A model generated the notes under the pieces. It was not told the origin of the DNA. It made no database searches and saw nothing but the letters and a program-made list of their open reading frames with translations. DNA of 22,281 bases from JAAYLU01 sp964458805 (GTDB lineage: Bacteria; Synergistota; Synergistia; Synergistales; Aminobacteriaceae), in contig CAYWKH010000024.1 of NCBI GenBank assembly GCA_964458805.1, forward strand, positions 1 through 22,281, given 5' to 3'. Shown one piece after another: positions 6,539-13,353 of this stretch; position 1 is the stretch's first letter; the number at the start of each line of letters is the position of its first letter. The position numbers were made by a program, and so were the translations under genes.

Positions 6539-8212
6539 TCACCGCCGCCCCAGCCAGAAGTCCCCGTTGCCGGTCAGGTGGACGTACTCCCCCGGCCTGT
6601 ACTCGCGCAGTACGAACGGCCCCGAGCCTGTCATGAGGGTCAGGGACGGGTCCTCGGGGTGCCTCTCCGACGCGGGAAGCCAGCTCCTCCAGTCGCTCAC
6701 TCTCTCCAGCAGGTGGGCGGGCAGGATCGGAAGGCCCCCGACCCTGTGCAGGTGCCAGAAGCTGACGTTCTTCATGGTCACGACCAGGGTCTGGTCGTCC
6801 GGCGTCTCGACTCGGTCGATGTTGTCCACGTTGTCGAAGTAGCGGGGGGGCCTGTTCTTCATCAGGAACTCGTAGGTGAAGGCCGCGTCGCGCGACGTCA
6901 GGGGGCGGCCGTCGTGCCACCTCGCCCCCTCGCGCAGCAGGAAGGTCAGCACCGTGTACGGGCCGTCGCCGTCGTTTTCGGTCTCCACCTTCCAGGACTC
7001 CGCGAGCCACGGGATCGTATCGAGGGTGTAGGGGTCGATAGCGATGAGCGAGTCGTACACCAGCCCCATGACCTGCCAGTCGTAGGCGGAGGTCGAGGTG
7101 AACGGATTCAAGGCCCTCGGCTCCTCCTCCTGCACCAGGTACAGCGGGCGCATCGGCCCGGACACAGGCTCCATGGACAGCAGGCTCCAGATGTTGTCCG
7201 CCGTGACCCTGTCGGTGATCAGCACACCCTTCCAGTCGCGCCTGACCGCCGAGACGGAGTATCGACTGTAGATGGGCGCGACCGGGGCCAGCTCCGCCAG
7301 CAGCGCCTGGGCCTCCGACGCCGCGTCGAGGGCCGTCGTCGCGTCGGGCGCGAAGCGAAGGCGGTTAAGCGCCGCGTCCAGCTCCGGGTTCGAGATGCCC
7401 GGCAGGTTGGAGCCGCCCGGGATGTCCATCTTCGACGAGTAGAGGGCGTACAGGGAGTCCGGGTCGCGCGTCATCTGCCACGCCAGCACGTACATCCGGA
7501 AGTCGCGCTCGTCTATGCGCGACAGCATCGCCGCGAAGTCCATCGGCTCGGTGCTGGTCGGTATGCCGATCGCCGACAGCGCGTCCGCCGCACGCGACGC
7601 GAGTTCGGCCGTGGTCGGGGCGACCGACGCTGTGGGGCAGAGCAGCTTCTGCGCGGGCACCCTCCTGCCGTCGGGCGATACCAGCACCCCGTCGCCGTCG
7701 AGGGCCCAGCCGGCGTCGGCGAGCGACCTGCGCGCCGCGTCCGGGTCGTACGGATAGGCCCTCACCGACGGCTCGTAGTAGGGTGACACGTGCGGCAGGA
7801 AGGTCGACAGCGGCTCCGCGTACCCTGCGAACAGGTCGCGGACGATCTGCTCCCTGGGCAGGGCCTGCCAGGCAGCCCGGCGCAGCTCGACCCTGTCCCA
7901 GGGGAACGACCGGTTGTTGAAGCCGAGGAAGAACCCGTGGAATCCCGCGGCCAGCGACAGGTTCACGTTCGGGTCGTCCGCGAGCCTGTCCACGTCCACC
8001 GGCCGCTGGATGTCCCCCAGGATGTCGGCCTGGCCGTTCTGCAGGGCCATCAGCTGGGCGTCGGGGTCCCTGATTATCACCAGGTAGAGGTCCTTCACCT
8101 TGGGCGCGGAGTAGTCTTTGATGGAAAAGCGCGACGCAGCCCCGGCCGTCAGGCCCGGCGCCGCGAGCGACAGGGCCGCGATCGCGGCCAGGCGCAGCAG
8201 CAGTCTTCTCAT
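6539..8212 (-). CDS. ABC transporter solute-binding protein, family 5, circularly permuted
   Basis: A 557-residue exported protein, first gene of the importer operon. Residues 1-26 form a signal peptide. In ordinary family 5 proteins the order is L-N-P-F-T-S / P-W-L-A-E-S-W / W-H-D-G-R-P-L / G-S-G-P-F-V-L / N-x-D-F-W, then P-K-V-x-x-L and A-L-Q-N-G-x-A-D-I and F-N-N plus the C-terminal lobe. Here the second half comes first: P-K-V-K-D-L (37-42), A-L-Q-N-G-Q-A-D-I-L (56-65), F-N-N-R (98-101), Y-P-Y-D-P-D-A-A (153-160), and the usual C-terminal I-Y-S-R-Y and W-K-G-V (314-330). A short linker (about 349-356) follows, then A-L-N-P-F-T-S (367-373), W-L-A-E-S-W (402-407), W-H-D-G-R-P-L (432-438) and G-S-G-P-F-V-L (529-535), ending N-G-D-F-W-L-G-R-R. 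All parts occur once, and the mature length (about 530) is normal, so the fold is probably complete. AAGGGA lies about 10 bases before the ATG. The ligand is unknown. Confidence 0.9.
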   Translation of the reverse strand: MRRLLLRLAAIAALSLAAPGLTAGAASRFSIKDYSAPKVKDLYLVIIRDPDAQLMALQNGQADILGDIQRPVDVDRLADDPNVNLSLAAGFHGFFLGFNNRSFPWDRVELRRAAWQALPREQIVRDLFAGYAEPLSTFLPHVSPYYEPSVRAYPYDPDAARRSLADAGWALDGDGVLVSPDGRRVPAQKLLCPTASVAPTTAELASRAADALSAIGIPTSTEPMDFAAMLSRIDERDFRMYVLAWQMTRDPDSLYALYSSKMDIPGGSNLPGISNPELDAALNRLRFAPDATTALDAASEAQALLAELAPVAPIYSRYSVSAVRRDWKGVLITDRVTADNIWSLLSMEPVSGPMRPLYLVQEEEPRALNPFTSTSAYDWQVMGLVYDSLIAIDPYTLDTIPWLAESWKVETENDGDGPYTVLTFLLREGARWHDGRPLTSRDAAFTYEFLMKNRPPRYFDNVDNIDRVETPDDQTLVVTMKNVSFWHLHRVGGLPILPAHLLERVSDWRSWLPASERHPEDPSLTLMTGSGPFVLREYRPGEYVHLTGNGDFWLGRR

Positions 8213-8367
8213 TAAATGCCACGTCCCTTCATATTAAAGTCAGTACGACCACGGGCCAATCGCCGCCGGCGAGGTTGCGAGCCCCCATCGTCTTGAGGAA
8301 TAGTACCATATTTATCGTCCGGTTTGCCCGGAGCGGTGGGCGGAGACGCAGAGAGGCGGTTGTTGAC

Positions 8368-8396
8368 ATTAAACCCATGTGCTGAAAATTTGTTAA
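8368..8396 (-). promoter_or_regulatory. Predicted promoter of the ABC importer operon
   Basis: On the minus strand TTAACA (8391-8396) and TTTAAT (8368-8373) are spaced by exactly 17 bases; each matches five of six consensus positions. Transcription would start near 8361, giving a leader of about 150 bases. The two boxes lie within a 7-base inverted repeat, ACATTAA (8366-8372) and TTAATGT (8393-8399), which may be an operator or may simply reflect the boxes themselves. Confidence 0.55.
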
Positions 8397-8432
8397 TGTA
8401 GTAATAAATACCTGTGTTTTCGGATGCGCGCG

Positions 8433-8447
8433 TTGACAATATGTCAA
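8433..8447. promoter_or_regulatory. Inverted repeat over the -35 box, likely operator
   Basis: TTGACA-ATA-TGTCAA is a perfect 6-3-6 inverted repeat that includes the -35 box. An imperfect direct repeat follows: GTCAAAA plus TGG near 8443-8454 and again at 8465-8474, about two helical turns apart. This is the kind of place where a repressor would block glpF transcription. No regulator gene is in the window, so the protein cannot be named; it does not match the E. coli GlpR or the 14-base FNR pattern. Confidence 0.45.
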
Positions 8448-8460
8448 AAATTGGTATATC
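8433..8460 (+). promoter_or_regulatory. Predicted promoter of the glycerol island (glpF onward)
   Basis: A perfect -35 TTGACA (8433-8438) is followed after 16 bases by TATATC (8455-8460). Transcription would begin near 8467, leaving a leader of about 160 bases before glpF. A second TTGACA at 8363-8368 has no convincing -10 box. Confidence 0.6.
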
Positions 8461-8468
8461 ATTGGTCA

Positions 8469-8511
8469 AAATGGAGGCGCGGCTGTCTCGGGAGGGTTTT
8501 CCGCGCCATTT
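8469..8511 (+). other. Strong hairpin in the glpF leader
   Basis: The start of the predicted transcript can fold with 8469-8482 (AAAT...GCGCGG) pairing to CCGCGCCATTT (8501-8511), interrupted by a 3-base bulge, around an 18-base loop. No T-run follows, so it is not a plain terminator. It may protect the mRNA 5' end or bind a regulator. Confidence 0.4.
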
Positions 8512-8627
8512 GCCGTTCAGGCTCGTGGGGCCGTGCGAGAGGGGTGATGCGGAGGCGGGATGGGTAAGGCCGGTTTTTGCGCTGTGATCGCCTGTGTTTA
8601 TTATTTCTTGAGGAGGTATGAGAGGCA

Positions 8628-9365
8628 ATGACGAATCTTCTTGGCGAATTTTTGGGAACCATGACTCTGGTCGTCTTCGGCGACGGTCTCGTCGCCTGCG
8701 CGCTGCTCAACAAGTCCAAGGGACAGAACGCGGGATGGGTTCACATCACGATAGGATGGGGCGCCGCGGTGGTAATGGGCGTCTTCGCGGCAACATCCCT
8801 CGGCGCTCCCCAGGCCGATATCAACCCGGCGGTGACCCTTGCCAAGATGCTGGCGGGCACCTACTCTCTGCAGCACGCGGTGATGACCATGCTCGCCCAG
8901 GTGGCGGGCGGCATACTGGCCGGCGTGGTCGTATGGCTCGCCTACCTCGGCCACTGGGAGGCCACCGAGGACAAGGGGCTCAAGCTGGCGGTGTTCTCCA
9001 CGGCCCCGGCGATCAGGAACCCGGTCAACAACTTCATAACCGAGATGATAGGCACCATCTTCCTGGTTGTCCCCATCATGTTCATCTTCTCCCCCGGCGT
9101 CAAGGAGGCCCTCGGCGGCCTTGCCCCGGGATTCGGCCCGTTTATGGTCGGCTGGCTGGTCATGGTGATAGGAATGGCGCTCGGCGGACCCACCGGCTAC
9201 GCGATCAACCCGGCCCGCGACCTTGGACCGAGGATCGCCCACTTCATACTGCCCATAGCCGGAAAGGGAGACTCGGACTGGGGTTACTCCTGGATCCCGG
9301 TGGTGGGGCCGATGGTGGGAGGCGCGATAGCATACTTCATCGCCCACGCCCTCGGGGTGATGTAG
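8628..9365 (+). CDS. glpF: Glycerol uptake facilitator (aquaglyceroporin)
   Basis: A 245-residue inner-membrane channel of the MIP family. The first NPA box is D-I-N-P-A-V-T (Asn66-Ala68) and the second is A-I-N-P-A-R-D (Asn194-Asp198). The Asp right after N-P-A-R marks glycerol facilitators as opposed to water-only aquaporins. Arg197 is the selectivity-filter arginine and Trp44 corresponds to the E. coli filter tryptophan; Tyr191 takes the place of the E. coli filter phenylalanine. It would let glycerol diffuse in, to be trapped by GlpK. GAGGAGGT lies about 11 bases before the ATG. Another ATG at 8618 is out of frame and too close to the Shine-Dalgarno. It is the first gene after the predicted promoter, and dhaK follows after an 85-base gap containing a hairpin. 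Confidence 0.95.
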   Translation: MTNLLGEFLGTMTLVVFGDGLVACALLNKSKGQNAGWVHITIGWGAAVVMGVFAATSLGAPQADINPAVTLAKMLAGTYSLQHAVMTMLAQVAGGILAGVVVWLAYLGHWEATEDKGLKLAVFSTAPAIRNPVNNFITEMIGTIFLVVPIMFIFSPGVKEALGGLAPGFGPFMVGWLVMVIGMALGGPTGYAINPARDLGPRIAHFILPIAGKGDSDWGYSWIPVVGPMVGGAIAYFIAHALGVM

Positions 9366-9387
9366 CCCGCCATTTACACCGGACTAC

Positions 9388-9416
9388 CGCGCGGCGGGGG
9401 TGTCCTCCGCCGCGCG
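9388..9416 (+). other. Intercistronic hairpin between glpF and dhaK
   Basis: CGCGCGGCGG (9388-9397) pairs perfectly with CCGCCGCGCG (9407-9416). Three more pairs (one G-T) extend the stem to 13, leaving a TGT loop. There is no T-run, so a processing site, stability element or partial (Rho-type) stop is more likely than an intrinsic terminator. Confidence 0.5.
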
Positions 9417-9450
9417 CTGAAGGCCGCTTCTCGAAAGGAGGCGTTTCTTT

Positions 9451-10449
9451 TTGAAAAAACTGCTTAACAGGGTTGACGACGTCGTGGTGGAGTCGCTGGC
9501 CGGCCTGGCCGCAGCCCACCCTTGCCTGGTGAAGCTGCACCCGTCGGTGAAGGCGGTGCTCCGGGCGGACGCTCCGGGCGACAAGGTGGCGGTGGTCTCC
9601 GGCGGCGGGAGCGGGCACGAACCGCTGCACGGCGGTTACGTGGGGTACGGCATGCTCGACGCTGCCTGCCCGGGCGAGGTCTTCACCTCCCCGACCCCGG
9701 ACCAGATGTACGAGGCCGCGAAGGCCGTGGATGGCGGCAAGGGCGTCCTCTTCATAGTGAAGAACTATACCGGCGACGTGATGAACTTCCAGATGGCGGC
9801 CGACATGCTCGCGGGCGAAGGAATAGCGGTGGAACAGGTCGTGGTCGACGACGACGTCGCAGTGCAGGACTCCCTGTACACCGCTGGGCGCCGCGGCGTG
9901 GGCGGGACGGTCCTCATAGAGAAGATCGTTGGCGCAAAGGCCCAGGCCGGAGGATCCCTCGCGGAGGTGAAATCCCTGTGCGAGAGGGTCAACAGCCAGG
10001 TAAGGTCCATGGGGATGGCCCTGACGTCCTGCGCGGTGCCGGCGGCGGGCAAGCCCACGTTCGAGCTTGGCGAGGACGAGATGGAGATAGGCATAGGAAT
10101 CCACGGGGAGCCGGGGCGCAGGCGCATGAAGCTCCAGCCCGCGAAGGAGATCGTGGAGATGATGGCGGAGGCGATAGTCGCAGACCTCCCGTTCAAGGCG
10201 GGGGACGAGGTGCTCGCGTTCCTCAACGGCATGGGCGGGACGCCCCAGATGGAGCTGTACCTCGCCTACAACGACCTCGCCGGCTTCCTGGCGGGGAAGG
10301 GGCTGAGGATAGCTCGCTCGCTGGTCGGCAACTACATAACCAGCCTAGAGATGCAGGGGTTCTCGATCACCCTGCTCAAGCTGGACGAAGAGATGAAGGC
10401 CCTATGGGACGCCCCGGTCGAGACAGCGGGGCTTCGCTGGGGGAGGTAG
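9451..10449 (+). CDS. dhaK: PTS-dependent dihydroxyacetone kinase, substrate-binding subunit DhaK
   Basis: A 332-residue cytoplasmic protein that binds dihydroxyacetone as a covalent hemiaminal on a histidine, for phosphorylation by DhaL. It has G-G-G-S-G-H-E-P-L-H-G-G-Y-V-G-Y-G-M-L near the N-terminus, and G-I-G-I-H-G-E-P-G with the binding histidine at position 218, the same number as in E. coli DhaK. The start is a TTG at 9451: AAAGGAGG (9434-9441) sits 9 bases upstream, and the resulting M-K-K-L-L-N-R-V-D-D-V-V matches the family N-terminus. dhaL and dhaM follow with short spacing. The product, dihydroxyacetone phosphate, enters glycolysis. The enzyme that would make dihydroxyacetone from glycerol is not obvious in this window. 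Confidence 0.95.
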   Translation: MKKLLNRVDDVVVESLAGLAAAHPCLVKLHPSVKAVLRADAPGDKVAVVSGGGSGHEPLHGGYVGYGMLDAACPGEVFTSPTPDQMYEAAKAVDGGKGVLFIVKNYTGDVMNFQMAADMLAGEGIAVEQVVVDDDVAVQDSLYTAGRRGVGGTVLIEKIVGAKAQAGGSLAEVKSLCERVNSQVRSMGMALTSCAVPAAGKPTFELGEDEMEIGIGIHGEPGRRRMKLQPAKEIVEMMAEAIVADLPFKAGDEVLAFLNGMGGTPQMELYLAYNDLAGFLAGKGLRIARSLVGNYITSLEMQGFSITLLKLDEEMKALWDAPVETAGLRWGR

Positions 10450-10459
10450 GCGCCCCGGC

Positions 10460-11101
10460 ATGAAACTGGATATCCAGGGAGTGATAAAGGCCCTCGACGC
10501 GGTAGGGAGATCGCTGGCGGCGAACAAGGACTACCTCACGGAGCTCGACTCGGCGATCGGGGACGCGGACCACGGCATAAACATGAACCGCGGCTTTCAG
10601 AAGGTCCACGACAGGCTGGCCGCGGGGTCCTACGCCGATCTGGGCGCCGTCCTGAAGGATGTCGGGATGACCCTCATGGGCAGCGTGGGCGGCGCATCGG
10701 GGCCGCTGTACGGCACGATGTTCATGAAGATGTCGTCCAGGCTGGCCGGGAGGGGGGAGCTGGACACCCCCTTGCTCGCGGAGGCGGTGGAGGAGGGGCT
10801 GAAGGGGGTTGTGGCCCTCGGCAGGGCCAACCTCCAGGACAAGACCATGGTCGACTCCCTGACCCCGGCCGTGGAGGCACTCAGGAGGGCGGCGTCCGAG
10901 GGCCTGCCCCTGGAGGCGGCGCTCGATTCCGCCGTTGAGGCGGCACGGACGGGGATGGAGTCCACCATCCCGCTGGTGGCGCGCAAAGGACGGGCCAGCT
11001 ACCTGGGCGAGCGCTCGGCGGGTCACCAGGACCCCGGAGCGACCTCGGTATTCCTGATCCTGTCGGCGATACTGGAGACGGCCAGGGAGGAGACCGCGTG
11101 A
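10460..11101 (+). CDS. dhaL: Dihydroxyacetone kinase, ADP-binding subunit DhaL
   Basis: A 213-residue subunit with the L-D-S-A-I-G-D-A-D-H-G motif (Asp30, Asp35, Asp37), which holds Mg-ADP. In PTS-type systems the bound ADP is a cofactor: DhaM rephosphorylates it and the phosphate then passes to dihydroxyacetone on DhaK. The G-G-A-S-G-P-L-Y-G and D-P-G-A-T-S motifs are also typical. The ATG is 10 bases after the dhaK stop, and its Shine-Dalgarno (GGGAGGT) lies in the last codons of dhaK. Its stop overlaps the dhaM GTG as GTGA. The length is normal for the family. Confidence 0.95.
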   Translation: MKLDIQGVIKALDAVGRSLAANKDYLTELDSAIGDADHGINMNRGFQKVHDRLAAGSYADLGAVLKDVGMTLMGSVGGASGPLYGTMFMKMSSRLAGRGELDTPLLAEAVEEGLKGVVALGRANLQDKTMVDSLTPAVEALRRAASEGLPLEAALDSAVEAARTGMESTIPLVARKGRASYLGERSAGHQDPGATSVFLILSAILETAREETA

Positions 11102-11493
11102 ACGGCATACTGGTGCTCTCCCACAGCGCTCAGGCGGCCCGCGGCATCGCCGAGATAGCCTCCCAGATGGGCGGCCCCGACGTGCCCATCGCTGCCTGCG
11201 GCGGGACGGAGGACGGCGGGCTCGGGACTTCGGTCACGGAGGTGCTCGCCGCCCTGGAGGATCTGCTGTCCAGGGCGGAAGGGGTCCTGGTGGTACCGGA
11301 CCTCGGGAGCGCGGTGCTCACCGCGCGAACGGCCCTGGAGATACTGGGCGAGCGAGCCAACAGGGTGATGATCGCCGACGGCCCGATCCTGGAGGGGGCC
11401 TTCATGGCGGCGGTCGCTGCGCTTATGGGCGGCTCCCTCGAGGGGCTGGCCGCGGTGGTGGAGGAGGCCGCAGGGCTGAAGAAGCTCCCGTGA
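11098..11493 (+). CDS. dhaM: PTS-dependent dihydroxyacetone kinase phosphotransferase subunit DhaM (EIIA domain only)
   Basis: A 131-residue protein of the mannose-type EIIA fold. It opens with a beta strand and L-V-L-S-H-S, placing the phosphorylated histidine at position 9 as in E. coli DhaM. G-T-S-V-T-E-V and A-D-G-P-I-L-E-G-A-F are further family features. E. coli DhaM has extra HPr and EI-like domains; this one has only the EIIA part and would take phosphate from a separate HPr, such as the one encoded at 16474-16731. The GTG start overlaps the dhaL stop (GTGA), so translation is probably coupled. That it sits with DhaK and DhaL confirms the PEP-dependent type rather than the ATP-dependent type. 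Confidence 0.93.
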   Translation: MNGILVLSHSAQAARGIAEIASQMGGPDVPIAACGGTEDGGLGTSVTEVLAALEDLLSRAEGVLVVPDLGSAVLTARTALEILGERANRVMIADGPILEGAFMAAVAALMGGSLEGLAAVVEEAAGLKKLP

Positions 11494-11524
11494 CGAAAAT
11501 TCAGGCAAAGGAGGCGGTGAAGTC

Positions 11525-11692
11525 GTGGTCAACTGGTTCAGCAGGCTCTTCTCAAGCCACGATAAGACCGAGACGGAGAGGCCGGCGGCGCCCGCCCCGG
11601 AGAGAGCCATCCCGGAGGCGGACGCGACGGCGACCGGCATACCAGGCACGGACAGACCCGATACAGAAAAACCCAAGACAGGAGGCAGCGCA
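11525..11692 (+). other. In-frame 56-codon leader before glpK with its own start and ribosome site
   Basis: A GTG at 11525 with AAAGGAGG (11507-11514) 10 bases upstream opens a frame that runs without stop into glpK. It encodes M-V-N-W-F-S-R-L-F-S-S followed by about 40 residues rich in Pro, Ala, Asp, Glu and Thr, looking like a short amphipathic helix plus a disordered linker. I recognise no known domain. Either GlpK exists in a longer form, or this is a translated leader that couples glpK to dhaM. Confidence 0.5.
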
Positions 11693-13204
11693 ATGTCAGA
11701 GAAAAAGTACGTTGTAGCTATCGACCAGGGGACTACAAGCAGCAGGGCCATTGTCTTCGACCTAGAGGGCACTCCGAAGAACTCCCACCAGATGGAGCAC
11801 GAGCAGATATATCCGAAGCCGGGCTGGGTGGAGCACAACCCGATGGAGATCTGGTCCAGGGTGCAGGACGTAATCCGCGAGGTCGTCGACAAGAACGGCG
11901 TGAAACCCGCGGACATCGGCGCGATCGGCATCACCAACCAGCGCGAGACCACCGTGGTGTGGGACAAGGCCACCGGGAAGCCGGTCTACAACGCGATAGT
12001 CTGGCAGTGCATGAGGACGCAGGACTTCTGCGCGGAGTGGCAGAAGAAGCCGGGCTGGGAGAAGAAGGTCAACGACCTGACCGGGCTGGTCATAAGCCCC
12101 TACTTCTCGGGCACCAAGATCAAGTGGATACTCGACAACGTCCCTGGTGTGCGCGAGAAGGCCCAGAGGGGCGAGGTCCTGTTCGGCAACATCGACACCT
12201 GGGTCACCTGGAACCTCACCGGCGGCCCGAACGGCGGAGTGCACGTGACCGACGTGACCAACGCGTCCCGGACCCTCCTCATGAACATAGAGACCCTGAA
12301 GTGGGACAAGGAGATGATGGACTTCCTCGGAGTGCCCGAGGCCATGCTCCCGGCGATAAAGCCGAGCAGCCACGTCTACGGCTACACCCCCGAGGAGGGC
12401 CCCTTCGGCGCGAGGATACCGGTCGCCGGGATACTCGGCGACCAGCAGGCGGCCCTGTTCGGACAGGCCTGCTACAGCACCGGCGAGGCTAAGAACACCT
12501 ACGGCACGGGCTGCTTCATGCTGCTCAACATAGGCGACAAGCCGGTCCGCTCGAAGAACGGGCTCCTGACGACGGTGGCCTACGGGCTCGAGGAGGGCAA
12601 GGCCACATACGCGCTCGAGGGCTCCATCGCCATCACAGGCGCCGCCGTCCAGTGGCTGCGCGACAACCTGCGCCTGTTCGACGACGCCCCCGACTCCGAG
12701 TGGTTCGCGAGCAAGGTCGAGGACAGCGGCGGCATCTACTTCGTCCCCGCATTCTCCGGCCTGTACGCCCCCTACTGGGATATGAGCGCCCGCGGCGCGA
12801 TCCTCGGGCTTACCCGCTACATAACGAAGGAGCACGTCATCCGCGCCACGCTGGAGAGCATCTGCTACCAGACCCGCGACGTGCAGGCCGCGATGGACGC
12901 CGACTCCGGGGTGCCCCTTAAGGCGCTCAAGGTCGACGGAGGCGCGGTGAAGAACAACCTGCTGATGCAGATGCAGGCCGACATCCTGGGCGTGCCGGTT
13001 GTTCGCCCGGTGGTGAACGAGACCACCGCGCTGGGCGCCGCCTATGCCGCGGGCCTGGCCACCGGCCTGTGGAAGAGCACCGACGAGCTGCGCAAGCACT
13101 GGAAGGTCGACAAGGAGTTCTCGGCGGCCATGCCGGCGGAGAAGCGCGAGGAGATGTACGGCGGCTGGAAGAAGGCCATCGAGAAGTCCAAGGGGTGGCT
13201 CTAG
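11693..13204 (+). CDS. glpK: Glycerol kinase
   Basis: A 503-residue FGGY-family kinase that makes glycerol-3-phosphate from glycerol and ATP in the cytoplasm. It shows D-Q-G-T-T-S-S-R-A-I, Y-P-K-P-G-W-V-E-H-N-P-M-E-I-W, T-N-Q-R-E-T, G-D-Q-Q-A-A-L-F-G-Q, N-T-Y-G-T-G-C-F and the C-terminal K-V-D-G-G-A-V-K-N-N. The ATG at 11693 gives the usual length (E. coli 502) and has AGGAGG (11680-11685) 7 bases upstream; a GTG 56 codons earlier, also with a good ribosome site, could add an N-terminal extension. The activation-loop histidine that HPr phosphorylates in Gram-positive GlpK (after V-Y-G) appears to be Tyr here, so direct activation by HPr is unlikely. It stands between the dha genes and glpA. 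Confidence 0.95.
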   Translation: MSEKKYVVAIDQGTTSSRAIVFDLEGTPKNSHQMEHEQIYPKPGWVEHNPMEIWSRVQDVIREVVDKNGVKPADIGAIGITNQRETTVVWDKATGKPVYNAIVWQCMRTQDFCAEWQKKPGWEKKVNDLTGLVISPYFSGTKIKWILDNVPGVREKAQRGEVLFGNIDTWVTWNLTGGPNGGVHVTDVTNASRTLLMNIETLKWDKEMMDFLGVPEAMLPAIKPSSHVYGYTPEEGPFGARIPVAGILGDQQAALFGQACYSTGEAKNTYGTGCFMLLNIGDKPVRSKNGLLTTVAYGLEEGKATYALEGSIAITGAAVQWLRDNLRLFDDAPDSEWFASKVEDSGGIYFVPAFSGLYAPYWDMSARGAILGLTRYITKEHVIRATLESICYQTRDVQAAMDADSGVPLKALKVDGGAVKNNLLMQMQADILGVPVVRPVVNETTALGAAYAAGLATGLWKSTDELRKHWKVDKEFSAAMPAEKREEMYGGWKKAIEKSKGWL

Positions 13205-13210
13205 GCAAGT

Positions 13211-13238
13211 GCGCCGCTCGCCGCGAGGCGGGCGGCGC
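13211..13238 (+). other. Very stable hairpin just after glpK
   Basis: GCGCCGC-T-CGCC pairs with GGCG-G-GCGGCGC: 12 pairs including one T-G, closed by a GCGA (GNRA-type) tetraloop, 6 bases after the glpK stop. No T-run follows. It may protect the upstream message from 3' exonucleases or promote partial termination. Confidence 0.5.
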
Positions 13239-13280
13239 GCCCCGTGAAACGAAGCCGATATAGATCGCACCGCGCGACAG

Positions 13281-13324
13281 AGGGAGATGGGCGTACACTG
13301 CACGTGGTACGCGCCCTTCTCCCT
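13281..13324 (+). other. Hairpin just before the glpA ribosome binding site, possible attenuator
   Basis: AGGGAGA (13281-13287) pairs with TCTCCCT (13318-13324). The stem continues inward with GGGC/GCCC and GTAC/GTAC, with one mismatch and a 2-base bulge, around a 10-base loop. The run TTT (13324-13326) follows, then GGAGG of glpA at 13338. The position suggests control of glpA expression. Confidence 0.45.
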
Positions 13325-13353
13325 TTGCGCGTGGTATGGAGGTGTTTGCGAAG

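Larger units (their letters stand above)
8213..8627. other. Divergent intergenic region between the ABC operon and the glycerol island
   Basis: 415 bases without a convincing gene. The centre (about 8360-8475) is AT-rich against the GC-rich surroundings and holds back-to-back promoters, an inverted repeat and imperfect direct repeats. The two outer parts would be transcribed leaders of about 150 bases each. A further weak minus-strand promoter candidate (TTGGCC-17-TAATAT) lies close to the binding-protein start. I could not match either leader to a known riboswitch. Confidence 0.6.

Noticed and set aside
6539..8212. The binding protein as an assembly chimera or a broken duplicate
   Set aside because: The frame is unbroken, the signal peptide and stop are in place, each fold segment occurs once, and the permease follows at operon spacing. 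A misjoin would have to cut at exactly the right points in two genes.
8546..8566. A tiny leader ORF (M-R-R-R-D-G) before glpF
   Set aside because: Six codons with no evidence beyond an ATG and a purine-rich run; easily due to chance.
8467..8627. A riboswitch in the glpF leader
   Set aside because: One strong hairpin is present, but I found no conserved core of a known class, and the GGCCGG-TTTTT stretch near 8569-8578 lacks a good stem for a terminator switch.
8618..9454. A long plus-strand frame starting at ATG 8618 over glpF
   Set aside because: It is in another frame, its ATG touches the Shine-Dalgarno, and its translation is low-complexity Arg/Gly-rich, unlike the clear GlpF in the frame from 8628.
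11762..13303. Long minus-strand open frames over glpK, glpA and other genes
   Set aside because: High-GC coding DNA keeps antisense frames open. Their translations are compositionally biased and match no family, and the sense strand holds complete well-known genes.
13336..13353. ATG 13336 as the glpA start
   Set aside because: No ribosome site precedes it, and it overlaps the GGAGG that serves the TTG at 13354. The added six residues are not typical of the family.
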